DNA of 64,000 nt, from contig NZ_JBGCUS010000001.1 of the NCBI RefSeq assembly GCF_041415945.1, forward strand, positions 2,356,001 to 2,420,000. The letters run 5' to 3'. The position numbers and the translations under genes were made by a program. The DNA comes from Ancylobacter sp. IITR112 (GTDB lineage Bacteria; Pseudomonadota; Alphaproteobacteria; Rhizobiales; Xanthobacteraceae). The notes beneath the pieces were generated by a model that made no database searches, was not told the origin of the DNA, and was given only the letters and a program-made list of their open reading frames with translations. Each line of letters starts with the position of its first letter. Position 1 is the first letter of the stretch. Positions 26,048-34,546 of this stretch are shown here, one piece after another.

Positions 26048-26998
26048 ATGCCGCGTACCCCCCCGCTGCGCCCCCTTTTGCCGCCTGCCCTGTCGCCGCG
26101 CCTCCCCCGCCCGCGCCGCGGCGGGGGCCGGCCCGCCCTGCGCGCCGGCCTTATCATCCCGGTGGCAGGGATCACCTTCGCCCTCGCCCTGCCGGCCGCG
26201 GCCCAGTCCATCGGCACGGTCACCAAGCCCGGCCTGCCGGACCCGTGGTTCGGCGTCATCATGATCTCGCCCTATGACGAGGCGGCGGCCAGCGCCTCGC
26301 CCTATGAGGCGGCGCATCGCGCGGCCGAGGCGTCGGCGGCGGACGCCCCTCCTCCCGAGAGCGCGACGCCCGAGGCCGAAACCGCGCCGCCCGATCCGCT
26401 GCAGGACACCGCCGTGATGCCCTCGCTGTGGGAGAGCATCGAACTCGGCCTCGGCGGCACCCCGGAGCAGCCCGAGCCGGAAGCGCCCAAGCCCAACCAG
26501 CTCGTCGGGCAACGCGCCGCGCCGGTGCAGAGGGCACGCACGCAACTGCCGACGCAGATGGAGCTGCGGCAGGGCGCGGCCATGGTCTCGGTGTCCTCCA
26601 GCGCCAGCGCCACCGCCCCCGCCTCCGGCGCGCTGGCCACCACCGGCACCAGCGGCTCGGGCGAGCTGAAAGGCCGGATCGGGCTGGAGCAGGACAATGT
26701 CACCGTCTACAGCACCGGCACGGTCGGTGCCTCCGCCGGGCCGAACCCGGCCTCCGCCTCGGTCTATGACAATATCGCCATCGGCAGCACCGTGTCGGTG
26801 CCGCTCGCCCCGCTCGGGCTGGGCGAGGAAAAGCTCGGCACGCGGGTCGAGGTCGACAAGGGCCAGACCGTCGTCACCGGGGTGGAACTGCGCGCCCCCG
26901 CCGGCCGGGCGGAACGCTTCATCTCGATCGAGCGCTCGCAGGCGCCCGGCGCGGAGGCCAGCGGCCTCGTCAAGGCCGGCGTGCTCGGCAAGTTCTGA
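26048..26998 (+). CDS. Secreted Ala/Pro-rich protein of unknown function
   Basis: 316 residues. A long arginine/proline-rich N-terminus precedes a hydrophobic segment (AGLIIPVAGITFALALPAAAQS) that looks like a signal peptide cut near residue 53; a later start is likely but no ATG gives a clean one. Residues about 75-180 are Ala/Pro/Glu-rich and probably unstructured. The C-terminal 100 residues are better ordered (GELKGRIGLEQDNVTVYSTGTVG ... NIAIGSTVSVPLAPLGLGEEKLGTRVEVDKGQTVVTGVELRAP) and alternate like beta strands. I recognise no family. It stands alone between prs and rplY. Confidence 0.6.
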   Translation: MPRTPPLRPLLPPALSPRLPRPRRGGGRPALRAGLIIPVAGITFALALPAAAQSIGTVTKPGLPDPWFGVIMISPYDEAAASASPYEAAHRAAEASAADAPPPESATPEAETAPPDPLQDTAVMPSLWESIELGLGGTPEQPEPEAPKPNQLVGQRAAPVQRARTQLPTQMELRQGAAMVSVSSSASATAPASGALATTGTSGSGELKGRIGLEQDNVTVYSTGTVGASAGPNPASASVYDNIAIGSTVSVPLAPLGLGEEKLGTRVEVDKGQTVVTGVELRAPAGRAERFISIERSQAPGAEASGLVKAGVLGKF

Positions 26999-27118
26999 CG
27001 TCCGCGCGCGGCGCAAACATTGCCCGCCAAGGCTTTTGCTGCTATGAGCCCGCCCGGCCCCGGCCTTTCCGCACCCCTGGAGGCGCGCCGTGGGCTCACC
27101 GTACCAAGCCTGAAGGAA

Positions 27119-27148
27119 CGGGCCGCGCAAGCGGCCTTGTCCTTTTGC
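27119..27148 (+). promoter_or_regulatory. Hairpin in the rplY leader
   Basis: GGCCGC (27121-27126), loop GCAA, GCGGCC (27131-27136), then TTGTCCTTTT. The GNRA-type tetraloop and T-rich tail 18 bp before the rplY start look like an attenuator or a terminator of upstream transcription. Which one cannot be told from sequence. Confidence 0.5.
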
Positions 27149-27165
27149 AACCATTGAGGACAATC

Positions 27166-27789
27166 ATGACCGCCATCAAGGAACTGAAGGCGCAGGCGCG
27201 CACGAAGGTCGGCAAGGGGGCCGCTCGTGCAGAACGCCGCGCCGGTCGCGTACCCGCCGTCATCTATGGCGACGGCAAGGCCCCCGTCGGCATCACGCTC
27301 GATCACATCGAGATCAACAAGATCATCTATGCCGGTCACTTCCTGACCACGCTGTTCAACGTCGAAGTGGACGGCGAGAAGCACCGGGTGATCCCGCGCG
27401 ACTACCAGCTCGATCCGGTCAAGGACTTCCCGCTGCATGTCGACTTCCTGCGCGTCGCCGTCGGCGCCAGCCTGGCGGTGGACGTGCCCGTGCACTTCCT
27501 CAACGCCGACACCGCGCCGGCGATCAAGCAGGGCGGCACGCTGAACATTGTCAGCCACACCGTCTCCCTCAACGTGCCGGCGGATGCGATCCCCGACGCG
27601 ATCGAGGTCGACCTGTCCAGCTACAATTTCGGCGACTCGATCCACCTCTCGGCAGTCAAGCTGCCGGCGGGCGTGACCTGGGCCGGCCATGGCGACGACA
27701 CGCTGGCCACCATCACCGCCCCGTCGGGCCTGAAGGAAGCCGAGGCCGACGAAGCTGCGGCCGCCGCGGCTGACGCCGCCAAGGGCTGA
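27166..27789 (+). CDS. rplY: 50S ribosomal protein L25/general stress protein Ctc
   Basis: 207 residues, the long Ctc/TL5 form: an N-terminal 5S rRNA-binding L25 domain (KAQARTKVGKGAARAERRAGRVPAVIYGDGKAPVGITL) and a C-terminal beta domain (LPLHVDFLRV-like FPLHVDFLRV, NVPADAIPDAIEVDLSSYNFGDSIHLSAVKLPAGV). The tail is Ala/Glu-rich (EAEADEAAAAAADAA), as usual in alphaproteobacteria. ATG 27166 has TGAGGA upstream, so in-frame codons back to 27145 are not used. A strong terminator separates it from pth. Confidence 0.96.
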   Translation: MTAIKELKAQARTKVGKGAARAERRAGRVPAVIYGDGKAPVGITLDHIEINKIIYAGHFLTTLFNVEVDGEKHRVIPRDYQLDPVKDFPLHVDFLRVAVGASLAVDVPVHFLNADTAPAIKQGGTLNIVSHTVSLNVPADAIPDAIEVDLSSYNFGDSIHLSAVKLPAGVTWAGHGDDTLATITAPSGLKEAEADEAAAAAADAAKG

Positions 27790-27856
27790 TGCGCCTGAAC
27801 GGCTGAGACGGCTGATCCGGGCGGCCCACATGGCGCCGCCCGCCCATCCCGCGAGG

Positions 27857-27890
27857 AGAGCCGGAAGCCCGCTTCCGGCTCTTGTCGTTT
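27857..27890 (+). terminator. Intrinsic terminator after rplY
   Basis: AGAGCCGGAAG (27857-27867), loop CCCG, CTTCCGGCTCT (27872-27882), then TGTCGTTT. An 11-bp perfect stem 68 bp after the rplY stop and 34 bp before the pth start. Confidence 0.85.
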
Positions 27891-27923
27891 CGACAGGTCG
27901 CCTGAACGTGCAGGAGGCGCGCG

Positions 27924-28535
27924 GTGCTGCTGTTCACCGGGCTCGGCAATCCCGGGTCCAAATATGCCGGCAACCGGCACAATATCGGCTTCATGGCGGT
28001 GGACGCCATCGCCCGCCGGCACCGTTTCTCGCCCTGGCGCCGCCGTTTCCAGGGCGCCGCCTGCGAGGGCGAGATCGAGGGGCAGAAGGTGCTCGCCCTG
28101 CTGCCGGAAACCTATATGAACGAATCCGGCCGCGCCGTCGCCGAAGCCCAGCGCTTCTACAAGATCGAGCTGCGCGACCTGTTCGCCTTTCATGACGAGC
28201 TCGACCTGCCGCCCGCCAAGGTGCGCTACAAGGTCGGCGGCGGCAATGCCGGGCATAATGGCCTGCGTTCCATCACCGCCCATTGCGGCAATGACTATGC
28301 CCGCGTGCGTCTCGGCATCGGTCATCCCGGCGACAAGGCGCTGGTGCACAACTACGTGCTGAGCGACTTCGCCAAGGCCGAGCGCGACTGGGTGGAGGCG
28401 GTGTGCGACGGCTGCGCCGAACTTGCCGGCCTGCTCGCCACCCACCGGCTGGACGAGTTCCAGAACCGCATGCACCTGTTTCTGGAAGCACGCGGCATCG
28501 GCCCGGCGGAAAAGCCCGGCAAGAAGCCGGGCTGA
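27924..28535 (+). CDS. pth: Peptidyl-tRNA hydrolase
   Basis: 203 residues. It hydrolyses peptidyl-tRNA dropped from ribosomes. [26 protein letters not shown] contains the catalytic His (NRHNIGF). [40 protein letters not shown] with the catalytic Asp, and RVRLGIGHP are complete. The C-terminal KPGKKPG tail is basic. The start is GTG 27924 with CAGGAGG 8 bp upstream. ychF follows after 86 bp, the usual rplY-pth-ychF order. Confidence 0.96.
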   Translation: MLLFTGLGNPGSKYAGNRHNIGFMAVDAIARRHRFSPWRRRFQGAACEGEIEGQKVLALLPETYMNESGRAVAEAQRFYKIELRDLFAFHDELDLPPAKVRYKVGGGNAGHNGLRSITAHCGNDYARVRLGIGHPGDKALVHNYVLSDFAKAERDWVEAVCDGCAELAGLLATHRLDEFQNRMHLFLEARGIGPAEKPGKKPG

Positions 28536-28621
28536 CGCCCCCCGGGCCACCCCTCACTTGCACTCGCCCGCCATTCTGCCTAACCACGGCGCAACCCTTC
28601 CTCTCGACCGAGCATCGCATC

Positions 28622-29719
28622 ATGGGCTTCAAATGCGGCATTGTCGGCCTGCCCAACGTCGGCAAGTCGACCCTCTTCAACGCGCTGACGCAGACGGCGG
28701 CGGCGCAGGCGGCGAACTACCCCTTCTGCACCATCGAGCCGAATGTCGGCGATGTGGCGGTGCCGGATGCGCGGCTGGAGACGCTGGCGCAGATCGCCGG
28801 CTCGCAGCAGATCATCCCCACCCGCCTCACCTTTGTCGACATTGCCGGGCTGGTGCGCGGCGCCTCCAAGGGCGAGGGCCTCGGCAACCAGTTCCTCGCC
28901 AATATCCGCGAATGTGACGCCATCGCCCATGTGGTGCGCTGCTTCGAGGATTCCGATGTCACCCATGTCGAGGGCAAGCTCGCCCCGGTTTCCGACATCG
29001 AGACCATCGAGACCGAGCTGATGCTGGCCGATCTCGAAAGCCTGGAAAAGCGCGCCGGCGCGCTGGAGAAGAAGGCCAAGGGCGGCGACAAGGACGCCAA
29101 GGAACAGCTCGACCTGATGAACCGCGCCCTCGTGCTGCTGCGCGACGGCAAGCCGGCGCGCCTCGTCGAGGTGAAGCCGGAGGAGGAAAAGGCCTTCCGC
29201 ATGCTCGGCCTGCTGTCCTCCAAGCCGGTGCTCTATGTCTGCAATGTCGAGGAAGCCTCGGCGAAGAACGGCAATTCGCTGTCCGCCGAGGTGTTCGCCC
29301 GCGCGGCGGAGGAAGGCGCCAAGGCGGTGGTCGTCTCCGCCAAGATCGAGAGCGAGATCGCCGTGCTGCCGGCCGAGGAGCAGAAGGATTATCTGGAAGC
29401 CATCGATCTCGAAGAGCCGGGCCTCAACCGCATCATCCGCACCGGCTACGAACTCTTGAAGCTCGTCACCTATTTCACCGTCGGCCCCAAGGAAGCCCGC
29501 GCCTGGACCATCACATCAGGCACCAAGGCGCCGGGGGCGGCGGGCGTCATCCACTCGGATTTCGAGAAGGGCTTCATCCGCGCCGAGACCATCGCCTATG
29601 ACGACTACGTCAAGGGCAAGGGCGAGGCCGGCGCCCGCGATGCCGGCCGGCTGCGGCTGGAAGGCAAGGACTATGTCGTCGCCGATGGCGACGTGCTGCA
29701 TTTCCGCTTCAACACCTGA
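28622..29719 (+). CDS. ychF: Redox-regulated ATPase YchF/OLA1
   Basis: 365 residues, an Obg-family P-loop protein that prefers ATP over GTP and associates with ribosomes. G1 is GLPNVGKS, followed by the switch-region segment YPFCTIEPNVG and G3 as DIAGLVRGAS. The hydrophobic residue replacing the GTP-specific NKxD motif (NVEE) fits ATP use. A coiled-coil insert (ADLESLEKRAGALEKKAKGG) and a C-terminal TGS domain follow. ATG 28622 opens directly on MGFKCGIVG. It shares a transcript with pth and probably with the GNAT gene 18 bp downstream. Confidence 0.97.
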   Translation: MGFKCGIVGLPNVGKSTLFNALTQTAAAQAANYPFCTIEPNVGDVAVPDARLETLAQIAGSQQIIPTRLTFVDIAGLVRGASKGEGLGNQFLANIRECDAIAHVVRCFEDSDVTHVEGKLAPVSDIETIETELMLADLESLEKRAGALEKKAKGGDKDAKEQLDLMNRALVLLRDGKPARLVEVKPEEEKAFRMLGLLSSKPVLYVCNVEEASAKNGNSLSAEVFARAAEEGAKAVVVSAKIESEIAVLPAEEQKDYLEAIDLEEPGLNRIIRTGYELLKLVTYFTVGPKEARAWTITSGTKAPGAAGVIHSDFEKGFIRAETIAYDDYVKGKGEAGARDAGRLRLEGKDYVVADGDVLHFRFNT

Positions 29720-29737
29720 TCCGGGAGGGGAACGCGC

Positions 29738-30262
29738 ATGGCGGCCGACGACAGCGCTCCCCTTCTCCGCCTCGCCCGCGCGGGCGAAGGCGTGCACCTG
29801 TTCGAGGTCACGCGCCTGTCCGTCGCCAGCCTGGCGCGCGGGCATTATTCGGACGCGCAGATCGCCGGCTGGATGGGGGCCCGCACGCCGAGCTATTATG
29901 AGGGGCTGATCGCCCGCGGCGGCGTGGTGGTGGCGGCGCTGGGCGACACGGTGCTCGGCTTCGTCGATGCCGAGCCGGGCGAGATCACCCGCTTGTTCCT
30001 GCGGCCGGAAGCCGCCGGCAGTGGCCTCGGCCGCCGGCTGCTGGAGATCGGCCTCGCCGCCGCCCGGCACGGCCATGACGGGCCGGTGACGGTGGAATCC
30101 ACCCTCAACGCCGAGGGCTTCCACGCGCGCCACGGCTTCCGCCGCATTGGCCGGGGCACGTTCTCCCATGGGATCGGCGGCGATCCGATCGAGATTGTGC
30201 AGATGGAGCTGCCGCGCGCCCCGACCGGGCCCTCCGCCGAGACCGGTTCGCCGCGCACTTGA
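29738..30262 (+). CDS. GNAT-family N-acetyltransferase
   Basis: 174 residues. The acetyl-CoA loop is LFLRPEAAGSGLGRRLLEIGL (motif A, R/Q-x-x-G-x-G/A). The part following, VTVESTLNAEGFHARHGFRRIGRG, is motif B typical of single-domain small-molecule GNATs. The N-terminal half carries ARGHYSDAQIAGWMGARTPSYYEGLI. The substrate is unknown. GGGAGGGG lies 7 bp before ATG 29738. Its end lies close to or overlapping the following MaoC-like gene. Confidence 0.87.
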   Translation: MAADDSAPLLRLARAGEGVHLFEVTRLSVASLARGHYSDAQIAGWMGARTPSYYEGLIARGGVVVAALGDTVLGFVDAEPGEITRLFLRPEAAGSGLGRRLLEIGLAAARHGHDGPVTVESTLNAEGFHARHGFRRIGRGTFSHGIGGDPIEIVQMELPRAPTGPSAETGSPRT

Positions 30263-30312
30263 CCTTGCCGCGCGGCTCGCCTGTCATGGATGCGCCACGA
30301 CCGGGGGGTGCG

Positions 30313-30771
30313 ATGCTGTTCTGGGAAGATTTCCAAGAGGGCCAGGAAGCGACCTGCGGGCGCTATGTGGTGGGGCGCGAGGAAATCCTCGCCTTCGCCC
30401 GCGACTATGATCCCCAGCCGATCCATCTCATGGATGCCGCCGCCGAGGCGACTCATCTCGGCGGCCTCGCCGCCTCGGGCTGGCACCTGTGCTGCATCTT
30501 CATGCGCCTTGCCGCCGATGGCTTCCTCACCCGCAGCGACTGCCTCGGCTCGCCGGGGCTGGAGGAGGTGCGGTTCCTGAAGCCCGTGCATCCCGGCACG
30601 GTGCTGAGCCTGCGCCGGCGCGTGCTGGACACGCGCACCTCCCGGAGCCGGCCGGATATGGGGCTCGTCACCTTCCGCTTCGAACTGATCGACACCGCCG
30701 GCGCCGTAATGGCGGACCTTGTCGGCACCATCCTGTTCGGCCGGCGCAATCCCGGCTTCCGGCCGGCCTGA
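30313..30771 (+). CDS. MaoC-like hot-dog dehydratase, first copy
   Basis: 152 residues, a hot-dog fold protein of the MaoC/(R)-hydratase family, which hydrates trans-2-enoyl-CoA or related thioesters. WEDFQEGQEATCGRYVVGREEILAFARDYDPQPIHL holds the hydratase motif with the catalytic Asp (DPQPIH) and His. GLAASGWHLCCIFMRL and FLKPVHPGTVLSL follow. ATG 30313 is favoured, with GGGGGGT upstream; TTG 30259 and ATG 30286 are longer options. The next gene is a second MaoC-like protein, 8 bp later. Confidence 0.85.
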   Translation: MLFWEDFQEGQEATCGRYVVGREEILAFARDYDPQPIHLMDAAAEATHLGGLAASGWHLCCIFMRLAADGFLTRSDCLGSPGLEEVRFLKPVHPGTVLSLRRRVLDTRTSRSRPDMGLVTFRFELIDTAGAVMADLVGTILFGRRNPGFRPA

Positions 30772-30779
30772 GGGGTGTC

Positions 30780-31256
30780 ATGCGGTTCTTCGAGGATATC
30801 GAGATCGGCACGCCGACGCGGCTCGGCTCCCATATGTTCACCGAAGAGGACATCGTCGCCTTCGCCCGGGCCTTCGACCCGCAGGCGTTCCATCTCGACG
30901 CGGCGGCCGGGGCACGCACCCATTTCGGCGGCCTCGTCGCCTCCGGCTGGCATGCGGTGGCGATTTCCGCCCGGCTGCGGGCGCAGGCCTGGGCGCGCGA
31001 TCATGAGACGCTGCGGCGCCAGGGCCGCCCGGTGCCGCGCCTCGGCCCCTCGCCCGGCTTCAAAAACCTCAAATGGCTGCGCCCGGTGCGCCCCGGCGAC
31101 ACGCTGACCTTTCTCAGCGAGGTGACGGCGAAGAAGCCGAGCGCCAGCCGCCCGGAATGGGGCCTCGTCTTCACCCGCGAAACCGCCACCGCCCAGGGCG
31201 GCGAACTGGCGCTGGAATTCACCAACAGCGTCTTTGTCGAGCGGCTGGAGGCGTGA
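30780..31256 (+). CDS. MaoC-like hot-dog dehydratase, second copy
   Basis: 158 residues, paralogous in layout to the preceding gene. FEDIEIGTPTRLGSHMFTEEDIVAFARAFDPQAFHLD has the Asp/His pair, with FDPQAFH where the first copy has YDPQPIH. GLVASGWHAVAISARL and LKWLRPVRPGDTLTF are the usual following blocks. The Pro of QPIH is Ala here, a common variant. Tandem MaoC pairs are frequent in Rhizobiales and may act as a heterodimer; that is inference. It is followed by a repeat-bearing intergenic stretch and the petC terminator. Confidence 0.85.
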   Translation: MRFFEDIEIGTPTRLGSHMFTEEDIVAFARAFDPQAFHLDAAAGARTHFGGLVASGWHAVAISARLRAQAWARDHETLRRQGRPVPRLGPSPGFKNLKWLRPVRPGDTLTFLSEVTAKKPSASRPEWGLVFTRETATAQGGELALEFTNSVFVERLEA

Positions 31257-31274
31257 GCGGGGGGCAGGTCGTCC

Positions 31275-31395
31275 TCCCATCCCCGGCCACCCCGGCACCC
31301 AGCCTGTTCTCCGCCGCCGCAGAGCGAGCCCTCGACGATGAATGGCGGCGACGGGGCACGCCCTGAGCCCCCGGGTCAAGCCCGGGGATGAGGGC
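31275..31395. repeat. Degenerate palindromic repeat, family B
   Basis: The right arm CCCCGGGTCAAGCCCGGGG-type word with GATGAGGG is at 31367-31392. A decayed left arm (CCATCCCCGGCCACCCCGG, then CACCCAG) lies about 70 bp before it. Compare the intact units in 40162-40997. Confidence 0.7.
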
Positions 31396-31421
31396 ATGCC
31401 GGGTCGAAGGCTCCCAAACGC

Positions 31422-31443
31422 AAAAGGGCCCCTCCCGGGGCCC
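31422..31443 (-). terminator. Intrinsic terminator of the cytochrome bc1 operon
   Basis: GGGCCCC (31426-31432) and GGGGCCC (31437-31443) form a 7-bp stem with a TCCC loop. On the reverse strand TTTT follows (31422-31425). It is 37 bp past the petC stop. Confidence 0.8.
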
Positions 31444-31479
31444 TTCGCTTATTCGTCGTCGGCGGGAATGCCACGCCGC

Positions 31480-32337
31480 TCAGTGAGCGACGTCCTTCCA
31501 CACCTTCTTCTTGGTGAAGTAGAGCAGGCCGGCGAAGATGATGAGGAAGATCATCACCTGGAAGCCGATGCGCTTGCGCGCTTCCAGATGCGGCTCCGCG
31601 AGCCACATCATGAAGGCGGTCACGTCGCGCGAATACTGGTCGACCGTTTCCGGCGAGCCGTCGGAATAGGTCACCTGCCCGTCGGAGATGGGCTGCGGCA
31701 TCTTGATGGCGTGGCCGGGGAAGTACTTGTTGTAATGGGCGCCTTCCGGCAGGGCGAAGCCCTCCGGCGGCTCCTCATAGCCCACCAGCAGCGCGTGGAT
31801 ATAGTCCGGGCCCTGCTCCTGATACTGGGTGAAGATGTCGATCAGGAAGCCGGGGAAGCCGACCTCATAGGTGCGCGCCTTGGCCAGCGTCGAGAAGTCC
31901 GGCGGGTAGGCGCCGCCATTGGAGGCGCGCGCCGCCTGCTCGTTGGGGAAGGGCGAGGGCCAGTGGTCGGACAGCCGGCCCGGGCGGTCGAACATGTCGC
32001 CCGCATCGTTCGGCCCGTCCTGCACCTGGTAGCTCTCCGCCACCGCCTTGGCCTGCGCCTCGCTGAAGGAGGGGCCGCCGGGCTGGGCGAGGTTGCGGAA
32101 GGCGAACAGATGCGCGGAGTGGCAGGAGGAGCAGACTTCCTTGAACACCTGGAAGCCGCGCTGCAGCTGCGCCTGATCGAACGTGCCGAACGGACCGGCG
32201 AAGCTCCATTCCTCGCGGGGGGGCTTCGACGTGCCGTGGCCGTCGGCGGCAAGCGCCGGGGCGGCCAGGCCGAACGCCAGCGCGGCGACGGCGAGCGGAC
32301 GGAGAAGGCTGGAACGGAAGGACATGGTGGTGCTCAT
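31480..32337 (-). CDS. petC: Cytochrome c1
   Basis: 285 residues, heme c subunit of the bc1 complex, passing electrons from the Rieske protein to cytochrome c. The signal peptide is cut near residue 30 (FGLAAPALA). Heme attaches at CSSCH (residues 69-73). The axial Met is in the PQPISDGQVTY region (IKMPQPISD). The single C-terminal anchor is IGFQVMIFLIIFAGLLYFTKKKVW. It is the last gene of petA-petB-petC; 10 bp separate it from petB. It is a separate gene, unlike the fused fbcH of Bradyrhizobium. Confidence 0.96.
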   Translation of the reverse strand: MSTTMSFRSSLLRPLAVAALAFGLAAPALAADGHGTSKPPREEWSFAGPFGTFDQAQLQRGFQVFKEVCSSCHSAHLFAFRNLAQPGGPSFSEAQAKAVAESYQVQDGPNDAGDMFDRPGRLSDHWPSPFPNEQAARASNGGAYPPDFSTLAKARTYEVGFPGFLIDIFTQYQEQGPDYIHALLVGYEEPPEGFALPEGAHYNKYFPGHAIKMPQPISDGQVTYSDGSPETVDQYSRDVTAFMMWLAEPHLEARKRIGFQVMIFLIIFAGLLYFTKKKVWKDVAH

Positions 32338-32347
32338 GATGATCCGC

Positions 32348-33622
32348 TCAACCCTTGGTCTGCGGCGCCGAGACGCCCGCCGAGGCCGGTGCCGCGCCCT
32401 TGTTCTTGCCCAGCACGGCCTCGGTGATCGAGGCCGGCACCGCCTTCGGCTTCTCGAACAGGCCGAGCAGCGGAAGGATGATGAGGAAATGGGCGAAGTA
32501 GTAGATGGTCAGGATGCGGCCGGCGATGACATAGCCGCCTTCCGCCGGCTTGGAACCGAGCCAGCCGAGACCGATGCACACCGCCACCCAGATCCAGAAG
32601 AACTGCTTGAACAGCGGGCGGTAGACGCCCGAGCGCACCTTCGACGTGTCGAGCCACGGCACGAAGAACAGCACGACGATGGCGCCGAACATGGTGAGCA
32701 CGCCGCCGAGCTTGTCCGGCACCGCGCGCAGCATGGCGTAGAACGGCAGGTAGTACCATTCGGGCACGATATGCGCGGGCGTCACCAGCGGGTTGGCCGG
32801 GATGTAGTTGTCGGCGTGGCCGAGATAGTTCGGGATGTAGAACAGGAACCAGGCGAAGAAGATGAGGAAGCACACCATGCCGAACGCGTCCTTGATGGTC
32901 GCGTAGGGGGTGAAGGGCACGGTGTCCTTGGCGCTCTTCGGCTCGACGCCGGTCGGGTTGTTCTGGCCGACCACATGCAGCGCCCACACGTGCAGGACGA
33001 CGACGCCGGCGATCATGAAGGGCAGCAGATAGTGCAGCGAGAAGAAGCGGTTGAGCGTCGCGTTATCGACCGAGAAGCCGCCCCACAGCCATTCCACGAT
33101 GGTCGGGCCGACGACCGGGAAGGCGGAGAACAGATTGGTGATGACGGTGGCGCCCCAGAAGCTCATCTGGCCCCACGGCAGCACATAGCCCATGAAGGCG
33201 GTGGCCATCATCAGGAGGTAGATGATGCAGCCGAGGATCCACAGCACCTCGCGCGGGGCCTTGTACGACCCGTAATAGAGGCCGCGGAACATGTGGATAT
33301 ACACCGCGATGAAGAACATCGAGGCGCCGTTCGAGTGAATGTAGCGGATCAGCCAGCCATAGCTGACATCGCGCATGATGTGCTCGACGGAATCGAACGC
33401 CAGCGTGATGTGCGGCGTGTAGTGCATCACCAGCACCACGCCCGACAGGATCTGGCAGACCAGCATCAGCGACAGGATGCCGCCGAAGGTCCACCAGTAG
33501 TTCAGGTTGCGCGGCGTCGGATAGGCGACGAAGGAGGAATGGATCAGGCCGACCAGGGGCAGCCGGCTCTCGAACCACTTGAGCGCCGGGTGCTTCGGCT
33601 CGAACGTGGAATGTCCGCTCAT
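32348..33622 (-). CDS. petB: Cytochrome b of the bc1 complex
   Basis: 424 residues, the membrane core subunit with the Qo and Qi quinol sites and two b hemes. [24 protein letters not shown] and [29 protein letters not shown] carry the first heme histidines. [20 protein letters not shown] contains PWGQ, and the Qo-site PEWY is in [42 protein letters not shown] holds the second His pair. The C-terminal extension ([21 protein letters not shown]) is low-complexity. petA lies 24 bp upstream. Confidence 0.97.
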   Translation of the reverse strand: MSGHSTFEPKHPALKWFESRLPLVGLIHSSFVAYPTPRNLNYWWTFGGILSLMLVCQILSGVVLVMHYTPHITLAFDSVEHIMRDVSYGWLIRYIHSNGASMFFIAVYIHMFRGLYYGSYKAPREVLWILGCIIYLLMMATAFMGYVLPWGQMSFWGATVITNLFSAFPVVGPTIVEWLWGGFSVDNATLNRFFSLHYLLPFMIAGVVVLHVWALHVVGQNNPTGVEPKSAKDTVPFTPYATIKDAFGMVCFLIFFAWFLFYIPNYLGHADNYIPANPLVTPAHIVPEWYYLPFYAMLRAVPDKLGGVLTMFGAIVVLFFVPWLDTSKVRSGVYRPLFKQFFWIWVAVCIGLGWLGSKPAEGGYVIAGRILTIYYFAHFLIILPLLGLFEKPKAVPASITEAVLGKNKGAAPASAGVSAPQTKG

Positions 33623-33646
33623 CTTTGAATATCCCTGAACGCCGGC

Positions 33647-34207
33647 TCAGCCGATGGAGATCTTCGTGTCGGACACGAACTTGTAGGGCGGGACTTCGAG
33701 ATTGGTCGGCGCCGGCCCGCGACGGACCCGGCCGGCCGTGTCGTATTCCGAACCGTGGCAGGGGCAGAACCAGCCGTCATATTCGCCGGAATGGCCGATC
33801 GGCACGCAGCCGAGATGGGTGCAGATGCCGATGACGACCAGCCACTTCTCGTGGCCCTCGCCGGCGCGGTTCTCGTCGGTCGCCGGGGCGTCCGCCGCGA
33901 GATTGGCGTTGCGGGCGATCGGATCGAGCAGCGCGGAAAGCTGCACCTCCTTCGCCTCGGCAATGTCCTTCTCGGTGCGGTTCCACACGAAGACCGGCTT
34001 GCCGCGCCACTTCACCGTGACCATCTGGCCCTCGGCGACCTGCGACAGGTCCACCTCGGTGGAGGACAGCGCGAGGACCGAGGCATCGGGCTGGAGCTGG
34101 GAGATGAAGGGCCACACGAGTGCGGCGGCGCCGACCGCGCCCATGGCGCCGGTGGCGATGTAGAGAAAGTCGCGGCGCGTGGTACCCGCCGTCTCAGTTG
34201 CTGCCAC
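33647..34207 (-). CDS. petA: Ubiquinol-cytochrome c reductase iron-sulfur (Rieske) subunit
   Basis: 186 residues. The N-terminal [26 protein letters not shown] is a twin-arginine signal anchor that stays in the membrane. The [2Fe-2S] ligands are Cys129-Thr-His131 in CTHLGC and Cys148-Pro-Cys-His151 in CPCHGS; the other two cysteines (134 and 150) form the disulfide. The start is GTG 34207, with AAAGGAAA just upstream; ATG 34237 is possible. It begins the petABC operon. The 339 bp upstream to trmL hold no gene and must carry divergent promoters. Confidence 0.95.
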   Translation of the reverse strand: MAATETAGTTRRDFLYIATGAMGAVGAAALVWPFISQLQPDASVLALSSTEVDLSQVAEGQMVTVKWRGKPVFVWNRTEKDIAEAKEVQLSALLDPIARNANLAADAPATDENRAGEGHEKWLVVIGICTHLGCVPIGHSGEYDGWFCPCHGSEYDTAGRVRRGPAPTNLEVPPYKFVSDTKISIG

Positions 34208-34546
34208 GATGGTTTCCTTTCCCCTCGAACCCGTCACCGCTGCCTCGGCCCACCCCTCGCTGCGGCGCCGAGCGCTCGCACGAAACGGGCAGGCGTCCGC
34301 GTGGCACGCGGTCGACCCTACCTTCGATTGCCTCTAATTGCATCCGGACCGCCCCTTGTCCAGATGAACACAGTGCGGCAACCCGTCCTGCCCCCAATCG
34401 GGCGCCCCGACAGGCCGGCCCTGTCGGTAGCATGGGGCTGCGTCGGGCCGAAAGGGGTCTCGCAAAGCCCGCCGCGCCGCCTTGCCGGCGGCGGCATGGC
34501 GCCGTTAAGCATGCCGCCGGAGCCGGGGGCCGGGAAAGGACACCGC
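34208..34546. promoter_or_regulatory. Divergent intergenic region between petA and trmL
   Basis: 339 bp without a supported gene. A short less GC-rich patch around 34320-34380 is the likeliest site for the petABC promoter. No clear -35/-10 pair or repeat was found. Confidence 0.4.
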
